Shown piece after piece: positions 45,851 through 54,914 of a stretch of DNA of 64,000 nucleotides. The notes below the pieces were generated by a model, which was not told the DNA's origin, ran no database searches, and saw only the letters and a program-made list of their open reading frames with translations. Within the stretch, counting starts at the first letter, position 1; every line of letters starts with the position of its first letter. Source of the stretch: Stenotrophomonas maltophilia (GTDB lineage: Bacteria > Pseudomonadota > Gammaproteobacteria > Xanthomonadales > Xanthomonadaceae); contig NZ_CP090423.1 of assembly GCF_023518235.1 (NCBI RefSeq), positions 4,481,001 to 4,545,000 on the forward strand. Direction: 5' to 3'. The position numbers were made by a program, and so were the translations under genes.

Positions 45851-47430
45851 AGGCCCTCCGCGCGCAGCCAACGCCACAGCGTGGTGCGTGATACGCCCAG
45901 CGCTTGGGCCATGCCCTCGCGGTCATTGCGGTGTTCCTGCAGCAGTGCTTCCAGCTGTGCACGCGGCGGGCGCTTGCCGTTGCTTTCCAGCGGCAGTGCC
46001 GTCGCGCCTTCGCTTGTCAGCTCGGGCGCAAGCTGCCGCAGTCGCGCCGCGTCGATCTGCCCTTCACCGGGCTGCCAATGGATGCGCAGGCGATCCATCA
46101 GGTTGCGCAGCTCACGCACATTGCCCGGCCACTCGGCGGCGGTCAGCACCGCTAGGGCATCTTCATCCAGCGGCGCATCGACGCCACGCAGCTGGCGGAA
46201 GAAATGCTGGGCCAGCAGCGGGATGTCACAGCGCCGTGCACGCAGCGGCGGCAGGGCGATGCGCAGTGCCGCCAGCCGGTAATACAGGTCGCGACGGAAG
46301 CTGCCCGCTGCCGCGCGCTGCTCCAGTGATTGCAGCGTGGCTGCCACCACGCGCAGGTCGACCGGGGTGGGTTCGGTGGCGCCCACGCGCAGCACTTCGC
46401 GCTCTTCCAGCACCCGCAGCAGGCGGGTCTGCAGCGGCAGCGGCAGTTCGCCGATCTCATCCAGGAACAGCGTGCCGCCGTCGGCGGCCTCAACCAGGCC
46501 GACACGACCGCCGCGACGTGCGCCTGTGAACGCGCCATCGCTGTAGCCGAACAGCTCGGCCTCCAGCAGCGATTCACTGATCGCACCGCAGTTCAGCGCG
46601 ACGAAGCGGCCGCGTCGGCCACTGCCCGCATGCAGCTGGCGTGCGACCAGCTCCTTGCCGGTGCCGGTTTCGCCGGTGACCAGCACGGTGCTGTCATGCG
46701 GTGCATACAGCGCGATCTGCGCGCGCACCTGCGCCATCGCCTCGCTGTCGCCGAGCAGGGCGTGGGCATCGTTGCCTGGTGTGGCGCGGCGGCGCGGCGC
46801 GGGCCGGCTGCCGCCAGAGCGGGCCAGGGTCTGGGTCAGTTCCAGTGCGTGCTCGAACGCCTGCCGTACCGAATCGGCCGAGTACAGCAGCACGCCCGGC
46901 AGGCCGGCTTGTTCGGCGTGGTCGATGGCCATGCCGGTGCCGACGATCACCTCGATACCGTTGGCGCGCAGGTCGGCGATGCAGTCGCGCGCATCCTCGC
47001 GGGTGACGAAGCGGCGATGCTCGATGTCCAGCCCGAAGCTCTGCTGGAAGTTGCTGAACACCGGCACGTCGCTGGCGTGGGTGACCAGGCCGATACGGCT
47101 GGCGATGCGCCGTGCCCGCGCCAGCGCCTCCATCAGGTCGAAGCCGTTGGCCTGGATCGGCACAAGTGGCAGTTCCAGCCGGCTGCGCAGCCAGGCGGCG
47201 TTGGAGCCACCGGCAATCACCACGTCGCAATGCTCGCGGCGCAGGCGCTGGCCGATCACCGACACCGCGTCCTCGAATCCGAGATTGATCTGCTCGATGC
47301 GCGCGCGGCGGTCGAATTCGGGAATGACATCGCCGAGCAGACCGGTCAGGCGCGAGACGCTGACCGTCCAGATCACCGGACGGCCCGGGTCGGCATCGGC
47401 GTGGCGCAGCGGGGAGCGGGGCAGGTACAT
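45847..47430 (-). CDS. prpR: Sigma-54-dependent propionate catabolism regulator PrpR
   Basis: 527 residues from ATG 47430; in-frame ATGs at 47472 and 47481 lie inside the TGTTTCA repeat block and are less likely. N-terminal PrpR_N sensing domain (about 1-190; VIWTVSVSRLTGLLGDVIPEF), then the AAA+ domain with VTGETGTGKELVARQLH (Walker A), the sigma-54 contact loop GYSDGAFTGARRGG and GGTLFLDEIGELP (Walker B), and a C-terminal Fis-type helix-turn-helix (REGMAQALGVSRTTLWRWLR). It activates the divergent prp operon when 2-methylcitrate accumulates. The TAG stop comes from a SMAG unit. Confidence 0.94.
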   Translation of the reverse strand: MYLPRSPLRHADADPGRPVIWTVSVSRLTGLLGDVIPEFDRRARIEQINLGFEDAVSVIGQRLRREHCDVVIAGGSNAAWLRSRLELPLVPIQANGFDLMEALARARRIASRIGLVTHASDVPVFSNFQQSFGLDIEHRRFVTREDARDCIADLRANGIEVIVGTGMAIDHAEQAGLPGVLLYSADSVRQAFEHALELTQTLARSGGSRPAPRRRATPGNDAHALLGDSEAMAQVRAQIALYAPHDSTVLVTGETGTGKELVARQLHAGSGRRGRFVALNCGAISESLLEAELFGYSDGAFTGARRGGRVGLVEAADGGTLFLDEIGELPLPLQTRLLRVLEEREVLRVGATEPTPVDLRVVAATLQSLEQRAAAGSFRRDLYYRLAALRIALPPLRARRCDIPLLAQHFFRQLRGVDAPLDEDALAVLTAAEWPGNVRELRNLMDRLRIHWQPGEGQIDAARLRQLAPELTSEGATALPLESNGKRPPRAQLEALLQEHRNDREGMAQALGVSRTTLWRWLRAEGL

Positions 47431-47457
47431 GGCGGCGGGGAGGGGGGGCGGGAGCGA

Positions 47458-47497
47458 TGTTTCATGATACATCTGTTTCAATGTTTCATTCGTTTCA
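47458..47497. promoter_or_regulatory. TGTTTCA repeat array, probable PrpR enhancer
   Basis: Heptamers TGTTTCA at 47458, 47474 and 47482 and CGTTTCA at 47491, the first continuing as the imperfect palindrome TGTTTCATGATACA. It lies 45-85 bp upstream of the sigma-54 promoter and next to prpR, the place expected for the activator's enhancer sites. Confidence 0.65.
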
Positions 47498-47540
47498 GTG
47501 CTGTAGTCCGGTCATCCCCGTGAAATCAACGGCTTGCAGC

Positions 47541-47557
47541 TTGGCATGGTGTTTGCA
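47541..47557 (+). promoter_or_regulatory. Sigma-54 (-24/-12) promoter of prpB
   Basis: TTGGCATGGTGTTTGCA matches the consensus TGGCA-N6-TTGCA with GG and GC 10 nt apart. Start of transcription is expected near 47568, giving a leader of about 22 nt before prpB. It agrees with PrpR being a sigma-54 activator. Confidence 0.85.
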
Positions 47558-47590
47558 CCCACCTACCCGTTCTCCAAACTGGATTGCCGC

Positions 47591-48484
47591 ATGACTGCTT
47601 CCACTCCATTCTCTGCCGGTGCCCGCTTCCGTGAGGCGCTGGCTGCCGAATCGCCGCTGCAGGTGATCGGCGCGATCAACGCCAACCACGCGCTGCTGGC
47701 CAAGCGCGCCGGGTTCCGCGCCATCTACCTGTCCGGCGGCGGTGTCGCTGCCGGTTCGCTGGGCCTGCCGGACCTGGGCATCAACACCCTGGAAGACGTG
47801 CTGATCGACGTGCGCCGCATCACCGATGTCTGCGACCTGCCGCTGATGGTGGACATCGACACCGGCTTCGGCCCGAGCGCGTTCAACATCACGCGCACCG
47901 TGAAGTCGCTGATCAAGGCCGGCGCGGCCGCCTGCCACATCGAAGACCAGGTCGGCGCCAAGCGCTGCGGTCACCGCCCGGGCAAGGAAATCGTCTCGCA
48001 GGGTGAAATGGTCGATCGCGTGAAGGCCGCTGCCGATGCCAAGACCGATCCGGACTTCTTCCTGATCGCGCGCACCGACGCCATCCAGGTGGACGGCGTG
48101 GACAAGGCCATCGAGCGTGCCATCGCCTGCGTCGAGGCCGGCGCCGACGGCATCTTCGCCGAGGCCGCCTACGACCTGGACACCTACCGTCGCTTTGTCG
48201 ACGCGGTGAAGGTGCCGGTGCTGGCGAACATCACCGAATTCGGTGCCACCCCGCTGTTCAGCCGCGATGAACTGGCCTCGGCCGGCGTCGCCATCCAGCT
48301 GTTCCCGCTGTCGGCGTTCCGCGCCGCCAACAAGGCCGCAGAGAACGTCTACCAGGCGGTGCGCCGCGATGGCCACCAGCGCAACGTGGTGGAGACCATG
48401 CAGACCCGCGAAGAACTCTACGACCGCATCGGCTACCACGCCTTCGAGCAGCAGCTTGATGCACTGTTCGCCGCCAAGAAATAA
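47591..48484 (+). CDS. prpB: 2-methylisocitrate lyase
   Basis: 297 residues from ATG 47591; an open frame from 47534 covers the promoter. Isocitrate lyase/PEP mutase barrel: [50 protein letters not shown] (metal Asp), [19 protein letters not shown] with the K-R-C-G-H active loop, and [14 protein letters not shown]. It cleaves 2-methylisocitrate to pyruvate and succinate. Confidence 0.97.
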   Translation: MTASTPFSAGARFREALAAESPLQVIGAINANHALLAKRAGFRAIYLSGGGVAAGSLGLPDLGINTLEDVLIDVRRITDVCDLPLMVDIDTGFGPSAFNITRTVKSLIKAGAAACHIEDQVGAKRCGHRPGKEIVSQGEMVDRVKAAADAKTDPDFFLIARTDAIQVDGVDKAIERAIACVEAGADGIFAEAAYDLDTYRRFVDAVKVPVLANITEFGATPLFSRDELASAGVAIQLFPLSAFRAANKAAENVYQAVRRDGHQRNVVETMQTREELYDRIGYHAFEQQLDALFAAKK

Positions 48485-48520
48485 GCAGTACCCTGCACCA
48501 TCAAGTTTTCGGAGGGAAAC

Positions 48521-49678
48521 ATGAACGATACGACCGCAACCCCGACCTTCAAGCCGAAGAAGTCCGTCGCCCTGTCCGGCACCGCTGCCGGCAACACCGC
48601 GCTGTGCAGCGTGGGCCGCAGTGGCAACGACCTGCACTACCGCGGCTATGACATCCTGGACCTGGCCAACACCAGCGAATTCGAGGAAATCGCCTACCTG
48701 CTGGTGCACGGCAAGCTGCCGACCCGAGCCGAGCTGGTCTCGTACAAGGCCAAGCTGAAGTCGCTGCGTGGCATTCCGGCCGCAGTGAAGGCCGCACTGG
48801 AAGAACTGCCGCCGTCGGCGCACCCGATGGACGTGATGCGCACCGGCGTATCCGTGCTCGGCTGCGTGGCACCGGAGAAGGATGACCACAACCATCCGGG
48901 CGCGCGCGACATCGCCGACAAGCTGATGGCCTGCCTCGGCTCGATGCTGCTGTACTGGTACCACTGGAGCCACAACGGCCGCGCCATCGACGTGGAAACC
49001 GACGACGACTCGATCGGTGGCCACTTCCTGCACCTGCTGCACGGCGAAAAGCCGCAGGATTCGTGGGTGAAGGCGATGCACACCTCGCTGATCCTGTACG
49101 CCGAGCACGAGTTCAACGCCTCCACCTTCACCTGCCGCGTCATCGCCGGCACCGGCAGCGACATGTACAGCGCGATCTGCGGTGGCATCGGCGCACTGCG
49201 TGGCCCGAAGCACGGCGGCGCCAACGAAGTGGCGTTCGAAGTGCAGAAGCGCTACGACAACCCGGATGAGGCCGAGGAAGACATCAAGGCCCGCGTCGAG
49301 CGCAAGGAAGTGGTGATCGGTTTCGGTCACCCGGTCTACACCGTCTCTGACCCGCGCAACAAGGTGATCAAGGACGTGGCCCGCGAGCTGTCCGAAGAAC
49401 AGTCCAGCATGAAGATGTACGACATTGCCGAGCGCCTGGAGTCGGTGATGTGGGACATCAAGAAGATGTTCCCGAACCTGGACTGGTTCAGCGCCGTCAG
49501 CTACCACATGATGGGCGTGCCGACCGCGATGTTCACCCCGCTGTTCGTGATCGCACGCACCGCCGGCTGGAGCGCGCACATCGTCGAGCAGCGCATCGAC
49601 GGCAAGATCATCCGCCCGAGCGCCAACTACATCGGCCCGGAAGACCGCGACTTCGTCGCCATCGACAAGCGCGTCTGA
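48521..49678 (+). CDS. prpC: 2-methylcitrate synthase
   Basis: 385 residues; GGAGGG 7 nt before the ATG. Citrate synthase fold: [55 protein letters not shown] (catalytic His) and [21 protein letters not shown], then [33 protein letters not shown]. It condenses propionyl-CoA with oxaloacetate. Confidence 0.97.
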   Translation: MNDTTATPTFKPKKSVALSGTAAGNTALCSVGRSGNDLHYRGYDILDLANTSEFEEIAYLLVHGKLPTRAELVSYKAKLKSLRGIPAAVKAALEELPPSAHPMDVMRTGVSVLGCVAPEKDDHNHPGARDIADKLMACLGSMLLYWYHWSHNGRAIDVETDDDSIGGHFLHLLHGEKPQDSWVKAMHTSLILYAEHEFNASTFTCRVIAGTGSDMYSAICGGIGALRGPKHGGANEVAFEVQKRYDNPDEAEEDIKARVERKEVVIGFGHPVYTVSDPRNKVIKDVARELSEEQSSMKMYDIAERLESVMWDIKKMFPNLDWFSAVSYHMMGVPTAMFTPLFVIARTAGWSAHIVEQRIDGKIIRPSANYIGPEDRDFVAIDKRV

Positions 49679-49775
49679 TCCACCCGCTGTACCCATCCGG
49701 CCGGCTCTGCGCCGGCCGGATGCATTCGCCGCCGCATTGCCGGCACCCGGCCCGCCCCAAGTACTCCGCCAGCCC

Positions 49776-52394
49776 ATGAATACCGATTACCGCAAGAACC
49801 TCCCCGGCAGCACGCTGGACTATTTCGATGCGCGTGCCGCCGTCGATGCGATCCAGCCCGGCGCCTATGCCGCGCTGCCGTACACCTCGCGCGTGCTGGC
49901 CGAGAACCTGGTACGCCGCTGCGATCCGGCCACGTTGGCCGCTTCGCTGACGCAGCTGATCGAGCGCCGTCGCGACCTCGATTTCCCGTGGTTCCCGGCA
50001 CGCGTGGTCTGCCACGACATCCTGGGCCAGACTGCGCTGGTGGACCTGGCCGGCCTGCGTGATGCGATCGCCGACAAGGGCGGCGACCCGGCCAAGGTCA
50101 ATCCGGTGGTGCCGGTACAGCTGATCGTCGATCACTCGCTGGCGGTGGAGTGCGGTGGTTTCGATCCGCAGGCGTTCGAGAAGAACCGCGCCATTGAAGA
50201 CCGCCGCAACGAAGACCGCTTCCACTTCATCGACTGGACCAAGCTGGCGTTCCAGAACGTGGATGTGATTCCGCCGGGCAACGGTATCATGCACCAGATC
50301 AACCTGGAGAAGATGTCGCCGGTGGTCTACGTGCAGGACGGCGTGGCGTTCCCGGATACCTGCGTCGGTACCGACAGCCATACCCCGCACGTGGACGCGC
50401 TGGGCGTGATCGCCATTGGCGTGGGCGGCCTGGAAGCGGAGAACGTGATGCTCGGCCGCGCCTCGTGGATGCGCCTTCCGGACATCATCGGTGTCGAGCT
50501 GAGCGGCCGGCCGCAGCCGGGCATCACGGCCACCGACGTGGTGCTGGCGCTGACCGAGTTCCTGCGCAAGGAACGCGTGGTCGGTGCGTACCTTGAATTC
50601 TTCGGCGAGGGTGCCGCGGCACTGACCATCGGTGACCGCGCCACCATCTCCAACATGTGTCCGGAATACGGTGCCACTGCGGCGATGTTCTACATCGATC
50701 AGCAGACCATCGACTATCTGCGCCTGACCGGCCGCGAAGAGTCGCAGGTGGCGCTGGTGGAGAAATACGCGCGCAGCACCGGCCTGTGGGCCGATGCGCT
50801 GGCCACCGCGCAGTACGAGCGCGTGCTGCGCTTCGACCTGTCCAGCGTGGTGCGCAACATGGCCGGGCCGAGCAATCCGCATCGCCGTCTGCCGGTGTCC
50901 GAGCTGGCCGAGCGCGGCATTGCCGATGAAGCCAAGCTGGAAGCCGGCAAGGCCGAACAGGCCCAGGGCCTGATGCCCGATGGCGCGGTGATCATCGCCG
51001 CCATCACCAGCTGCACCAACACCTCCAACCCGCGCAACGTGATCGCTGCCGGCCTGCTGGCGCGCAAGGCCAATGAACGCGGCCTGCTGCGCAAGCCGTG
51101 GGTGAAGTCGTCGCTGGCACCGGGCTCGAAGGCAGTGCAGCTGTACCTGGAAGAGGCCGGCCTGCTGCCGGACCTGGAGAAGCTCGGCTTCGGCATCGTC
51201 GCCTTCGCCTGCACCACCTGCAACGGCATGAGCGGCGCGCTGGACCCGGCAATCCAGCAGGAGATCATCGACCGCGATCTGTATTCGACGGCCGTGCTGT
51301 CGGGCAACCGCAACTTCGACGGCCGCATCCACCCGTACGCGAAGCAGGCCTTCCTGGCCTCGCCGCCGCTGGTGATCGCCTACGCCATTGCCGGCACCGT
51401 GCGTTTCGACATCGAGAAGGACGTGCTGGGTGTGGACGTCGATGGCAACGAGGTGCGCCTGAAGGACATCTGGCCGAGCGATGCGGAGATCGACGCCGTG
51501 GTCAAGGCGGCGGTGAAGCCGGAGCAGTTCCGCAAGGTCTACAACCCGATGTTCAACGTGCGCGTGGAGCATGGCGCGGCGGTCAGCCCGCTGTACGACT
51601 GGCGCCCGCAGAGCACCTACATCCGCCGCCCGCCGTACTGGGAGGGAGCACTGGCCGGTGAACGCACGTTGGCCGGCATGCGCGCGCTGGCGGTACTGCC
51701 GGACAACATCACCACCGATCACCTGTCGCCGTCCAACGCGATCCTGGCTTCCAGCGCCGCCGGCGAATACCTGGCGAAGATGGGCCTGCCGGAAGAAGAC
51801 TTCAATTCCTACGCCACCCACCGCGGTGACCACCTGACTGCGCAGCGCGCCACCTTCGCCAATCCGAAACTGTTCAACGAGATGGTGCGCAACGACGACG
51901 GCAGTGTGAAGCAGGGCTCGCTGGCGCGCGTGGAGCCGGAAGGCAAGGTGATGCGCATGTGGGAGGCGATCGAGACCTACATGGAGCGCAAGCAGCCGCT
52001 GATCATCATCGCCGGTGCCGACTACGGTCAGGGCAGCTCGCGTGACTGGGCCGCCAAGGGCGTGCGCCTGGCCGGCGTGGAAGCGATCGTGGCCGAGGGC
52101 TTCGAACGCATCCACCGCACCAACCTGATCGGCATGGGCGTGCTGCCGCTGGAGTTCAAGCCGGGCACCACCCGCCTGACTCTGGGCATCGACGGCACCG
52201 AGACCTTCGACGTGGTCGGCGAGCGTACCCCGCGCGCCGACCTGACCCTGGTCATCCACCGCCGCGACGGCCAGGACGTGATCGTGCCGGTCACCTGCCG
52301 CCTGGACAGCGACGAGGAAGTAGCGATCTACGAAGCCGGCGGCGTGCTGCAGCGCTTCGCCCAGGACTTCCTGGAAGGCGCCAAGGTGGCGTAA
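49776..52394 (+). CDS. acnD: Fe/S-dependent 2-methylisocitrate dehydratase AcnD
   Basis: 872 residues from ATG 49776. Aconitase-like: GVAFPDTCVGTDSHTPHVDALGVIAIGVGG, AAITSCTNTSNPRNVIAAGLLARKA and VAFACTTCNGMSGALDP supply the three [4Fe-4S] Cys; the swivel domain carries GADYGQGSSRDWAAKGVRLAG. The AcnD type makes trans-2-methylaconitate and needs PrpF, which follows downstream. Two unrelated small genes lie between them, although acnD and prpF are normally adjacent. Confidence 0.96.
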   Translation: MNTDYRKNLPGSTLDYFDARAAVDAIQPGAYAALPYTSRVLAENLVRRCDPATLAASLTQLIERRRDLDFPWFPARVVCHDILGQTALVDLAGLRDAIADKGGDPAKVNPVVPVQLIVDHSLAVECGGFDPQAFEKNRAIEDRRNEDRFHFIDWTKLAFQNVDVIPPGNGIMHQINLEKMSPVVYVQDGVAFPDTCVGTDSHTPHVDALGVIAIGVGGLEAENVMLGRASWMRLPDIIGVELSGRPQPGITATDVVLALTEFLRKERVVGAYLEFFGEGAAALTIGDRATISNMCPEYGATAAMFYIDQQTIDYLRLTGREESQVALVEKYARSTGLWADALATAQYERVLRFDLSSVVRNMAGPSNPHRRLPVSELAERGIADEAKLEAGKAEQAQGLMPDGAVIIAAITSCTNTSNPRNVIAAGLLARKANERGLLRKPWVKSSLAPGSKAVQLYLEEAGLLPDLEKLGFGIVAFACTTCNGMSGALDPAIQQEIIDRDLYSTAVLSGNRNFDGRIHPYAKQAFLASPPLVIAYAIAGTVRFDIEKDVLGVDVDGNEVRLKDIWPSDAEIDAVVKAAVKPEQFRKVYNPMFNVRVEHGAAVSPLYDWRPQSTYIRRPPYWEGALAGERTLAGMRALAVLPDNITTDHLSPSNAILASSAAGEYLAKMGLPEEDFNSYATHRGDHLTAQRATFANPKLFNEMVRNDDGSVKQGSLARVEPEGKVMRMWEAIETYMERKQPLIIIAGADYGQGSSRDWAAKGVRLAGVEAIVAEGFERIHRTNLIGMGVLPLEFKPGTTRLTLGIDGTETFDVVGERTPRADLTLVIHRRDGQDVIVPVTCRLDSDEEVAIYEAGGVLQRFAQDFLEGAKVA

Positions 52395-52424
52395 GGCAGC
52401 TGGTGTCTACCTTGTGTCGAGTTG

Positions 52425-52454
52425 CCGCCATGCTGGCTTCGGCCCGCATGGCGG
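52425..52454 (+). terminator. Hairpin after acnD
   Basis: CCGCCATGC / GCATGGCGG, 9-bp perfect stem with a 12-nt loop, 30 bp after the acnD stop. No T tract, so it may slow or partly stop polymerase, or protect the upstream mRNA end, rather than fully terminate. Confidence 0.4.
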
Positions 52455-52488
52455 TGGTCACAGAGGAGAGGGGCGTTGCCCCATCTGC

Positions 52489-53193
52489 ATGGGAACGGCG
52501 TTCTACAACATCGCAGGCACGGTCAACACGGCCTTCATTTTTCTGAGCCTGTTGGGTGTGGGCGCGCAGTTGCGACTGGTGCGCAGCCGCCGGGAACGTG
52601 CGGGCGCGAATGACAGCGCCACTTCAGTGCTGTCGCTGAACCAGTTCACGGTCAGCTTCCTGGCGTACCTTTCGTTCTTCATCTACGGCTACAGCGTCAC
52701 ACCATTCAATCACTTCATTGTCTGGCCGCGCTTGCTCGCATCGATACTGGTCATGAGCATCCTGGTGGAGATCTGGCGTGACCGCCGAAGTGGCTCCGCC
52801 ACGATCAGCCTGCTGGCAGCCGTGCTGCTGTTGATCTGCGCGCTGGCCGGTCTGGCTTGGGGCAACCGTCACGTGGATGAGGGCAGGGTAGTGGCCGGCG
52901 CGATGATTGTGGTGATCACCGCCTTGCTGGCGCAGGGCTACGTGCACCAGATTCTGCTGATCCTGCGCAATGGCCACACCGGTGCCGTGTCGCTGCGGAT
53001 GAGTCAGTTGATTCTGCTGATGGACCTGTCCACGATCGTATTTGCCTTCGCCATGGGCCTGCGGATGGGATGGCCTTTGCTGCTGCTGGCCGTGGTGAGC
53101 GGAAGTACCAAACTGGCCATCCTGTATCTGTTCCGTTGGCAGCAAGGGACGTCAGCGCGGGCGCGGCGAAGTCATGCTGAGGCGCCTGCCTGA
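52489..53193 (+). CDS. PQ-loop/SWEET-like membrane protein inserted in prp operon
   Basis: 234 residues from ATG 52489, preceded by AGAGGAGAGGGG. Seven hydrophobic segments in two similar halves: NTAFIFLSLLGVGAQLRLVRSRR...SLNQFTVSFLAYLSFFIYGY and ITALLAQGYVHQILLILRNGHTGAVSLRMSQLILLMDLSTIVFAFAMG. A helix ending in a Q-containing turn, a charged loop with T-G-A-V-S-L, and a following helix is the PQ-loop repeat plan, though the exact P-Q pair is absent. Substrate unknown. Its stop overlaps a possible ATG (TGATG at 53191). Confidence 0.65.
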   Translation: MGTAFYNIAGTVNTAFIFLSLLGVGAQLRLVRSRRERAGANDSATSVLSLNQFTVSFLAYLSFFIYGYSVTPFNHFIVWPRLLASILVMSILVEIWRDRRSGSATISLLAAVLLLICALAGLAWGNRHVDEGRVVAGAMIVVITALLAQGYVHQILLILRNGHTGAVSLRMSQLILLMDLSTIVFAFAMGLRMGWPLLLLAVVSGSTKLAILYLFRWQQGTSARARRSHAEAPA

Positions 53194-53260
53194 TGGCAAA
53201 GACTTCTTCATGCAAAGGCTCGCGCTTTCTGTACTTGTCGTTGCCTTTGGTGCCTCGCAG

Positions 53261-53276
53261 ACTGTCGCGTGACAGT
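53261..53276. promoter_or_regulatory. Palindrome upstream of parD, candidate operator
   Basis: ACTGTC-GCGT-GACAGT has perfect 6-bp arms and ends 18 bp before the parD ATG. ParD-type antitoxins usually bind palindromes in their own promoters, so autoregulation is plausible. Confidence 0.5.
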
Positions 53277-53294
53277 TCCGCAGTGGATGTTTGC

Positions 53295-53537
53295 ATGGTC
53301 AATATCAAAGTGGTACTGACAGATGAGCTCAGACAATTCGTGGACCAGGAAGTTCGTGAAGGCGACTATGCCAGCGCTTCCGAGTACGTTCGTGACCTTG
53401 TCCATCAGCGGCGGCGAAGCAAGGCTGAAGACCTGCTGCGCCAGTTGATCGCGGAAGGCGTCGCTTCGGGGCTTCCTGCCCCTCTGCCCCCGGGGCACTT
53501 CCAGAATCTGCTTGAACGCGCATCGAATCGAGAATGA
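53295..53537 (+). CDS. ParD-family antitoxin without partner toxin
   Basis: 80 residues from ATG 53295. MVNIKVVLTDELRQFVDQEVREGDYASASEYVRDLVHQRRR is the ribbon-helix-helix ParD signature (KVVLTDEL strand; Y-A-S-A-S-E-Y-V-R-D helix), followed by a toxin-binding tail (AEDLLRQLIAEGVASGLP). No parE-like gene follows; prpF begins 77 bp later. An in-frame ATG at 53193 would add 34 residues that do not look like the family. It may be a decayed module or a solitary regulator. Confidence 0.85.
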   Translation: MVNIKVVLTDELRQFVDQEVREGDYASASEYVRDLVHQRRRSKAEDLLRQLIAEGVASGLPAPLPPGHFQNLLERASNRE

Positions 53538-53614
53538 AGCCAGTACATCCGGCCCACCGCAAGTCGGTGCACGGCTCCCCAGGAATTGTTTCACTGTACA
53601 CAGGAACCCGATCC

Positions 53615-54793
53615 ATGACCTTCCTCCCGCAACTCCGTATTCCCGCAACCTACATGCGTGGTGGCACCAGCAAGGGCGTGTTCTTCCGCCTGCAGGACCT
53701 GCCCGAAGCCGCGCAGGTGCCGGGCGCTGCTCGCGATGCGCTGCTGATGCGCGTGATCGGTTCGCCCGATCCGTATGGCAAGCACACCGACGGCATGGGT
53801 GGTGCAACGTCCAGCACCAGCAAGTGCGTGATCATCTCCACCGCTTCTGTGCCGGACCACGATGTGGACTACCTGTACGGCCAGGTCTCGATCGATACCG
53901 CCTTCGTCGACTGGAGCGGCAACTGTGGCAACCTCAGCACTGCGGTCGGCCCGTTCGCCATCGCCAATGGTCTGATCGATCCCGCGCGCGTGCCGCGCGA
54001 TGGCCTGTGCACCGTACGCATCTGGCAGGCCAACATCGGCAAGACCATCATCGCCCACGTGCCGATGCGCGATGGCGAAGTGCAGGAGATCGGCGATTTC
54101 GAGCTGGACGGCGTGACCTTCCCGGCCGCCGAGATCCAGCTCGAGTTCATCGATCCGTCCGATGATGGCGACGCTGGCGCGATGTTCCCGACGGGCAATC
54201 TGGTGGACACCCTGGAGGTGCCCGGCGTCGGCAACTTCGAAGTGACCATGATCACCGCCGGCATCCCGACCATCTTCCTCAATGCCGCCGACCTGGGCTA
54301 CACCGGTACCGAGCTGCAGCCGGCGATCAACGAGGACAAGGCAGCGCTGGAGCGCTTCGAGACGATCCGCGCCTACGGCGCCTTGCGCATGGGCCTGATC
54401 AAGAACCTGGAAGACGCGGCGACCCGCCAGCACACGCCGAAAGTGGCCTTCGTGGCACCGGCACAGGACTACGTATCGTCCAGCGGCAAGGCCATCCCGG
54501 CCTCGGCCATCGACCTGCATGCGCGTGCGCTGTCGATGGGCAAGCTGCACCACGCGATGATGGGTACCGCCGCCGTGGCGATCGGCACCGCAGCAGCGAT
54601 TCCGGGCACGCTGGTCAATCGCGCGGCCGGTGGCGGCGAACGCGAAGCAGTCACCTTCGGCCATCCCTCCGGCACGCTGCGCGTAGGTGCGCAGGCCGGG
54701 CTCGTTGACGGCCAGTGGACGGTGACCAAGGCGATCATGAGCCGCAGCGCCCGTGTGCTGATGGAAGGCAAGGTGCGGGTGCCGGCCGAATGA
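53615..54793 (+). CDS. prpF: 2-methylaconitate cis-trans isomerase
   Basis: 392 residues from ATG 53615. PrpF signature PATYMRGGTSKGVFFRLQDLP, GGATSSTSKCVIISTASVPDHDVDYLYGQV and SGNCGNLSTAVGPFAI with the catalytic-region Cys. It isomerises trans-2-methylaconitate from AcnD to the cis form. The frame to 53534 is open but contains no family sequence. Confidence 0.96.
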   Translation: MTFLPQLRIPATYMRGGTSKGVFFRLQDLPEAAQVPGAARDALLMRVIGSPDPYGKHTDGMGGATSSTSKCVIISTASVPDHDVDYLYGQVSIDTAFVDWSGNCGNLSTAVGPFAIANGLIDPARVPRDGLCTVRIWQANIGKTIIAHVPMRDGEVQEIGDFELDGVTFPAAEIQLEFIDPSDDGDAGAMFPTGNLVDTLEVPGVGNFEVTMITAGIPTIFLNAADLGYTGTELQPAINEDKAALERFETIRAYGALRMGLIKNLEDAATRQHTPKVAFVAPAQDYVSSSGKAIPASAIDLHARALSMGKLHHAMMGTAAVAIGTAAAIPGTLVNRAAGGGEREAVTFGHPSGTLRVGAQAGLVDGQWTVTKAIMSRSARVLMEGKVRVPAE

Positions 54794-54804
54794 TGCATTG
54801 GTAA

Positions 54805-54877
54805 ACGCCAACCAAGGTTGGCGACTACCTGGCCGCAGAGACCGATTGCTTTGGTAGATGCCAACCTTGGTTGGCAG
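54805..54877. repeat. SMAG pair (GCCAACC/GGTTGGC class) between prpF and prpD
   Basis: Inverted unit ACGCCAACC-AA-GGTTGGCGACTACC (54805-54829) and direct unit GGTAGATGCCAACC-TT-GGTTGGCAG (54853-54877). Facing each other they form a larger stem inside the operon. Confidence 0.85.
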
Positions 54878-54914
54878 GGCGCACGGGCAACCGTGCACCG
54901 CAACGAGGAGATCG

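Noticed and set aside
47431..47481. Longer prpR starting at ATG 47481 or 47472
   Set aside because: Both ATGs lie within the TGTTTCA repeat block that reads as a regulatory site; the PrpR_N domain needs only the sequence from about 47430.
53193..53294. 34-residue N-terminal extension of ParD from the ATG overlapping the upstream stop
   Set aside because: The added residues do not resemble the antitoxin family, and the palindrome expected in its promoter would fall inside the coding part.
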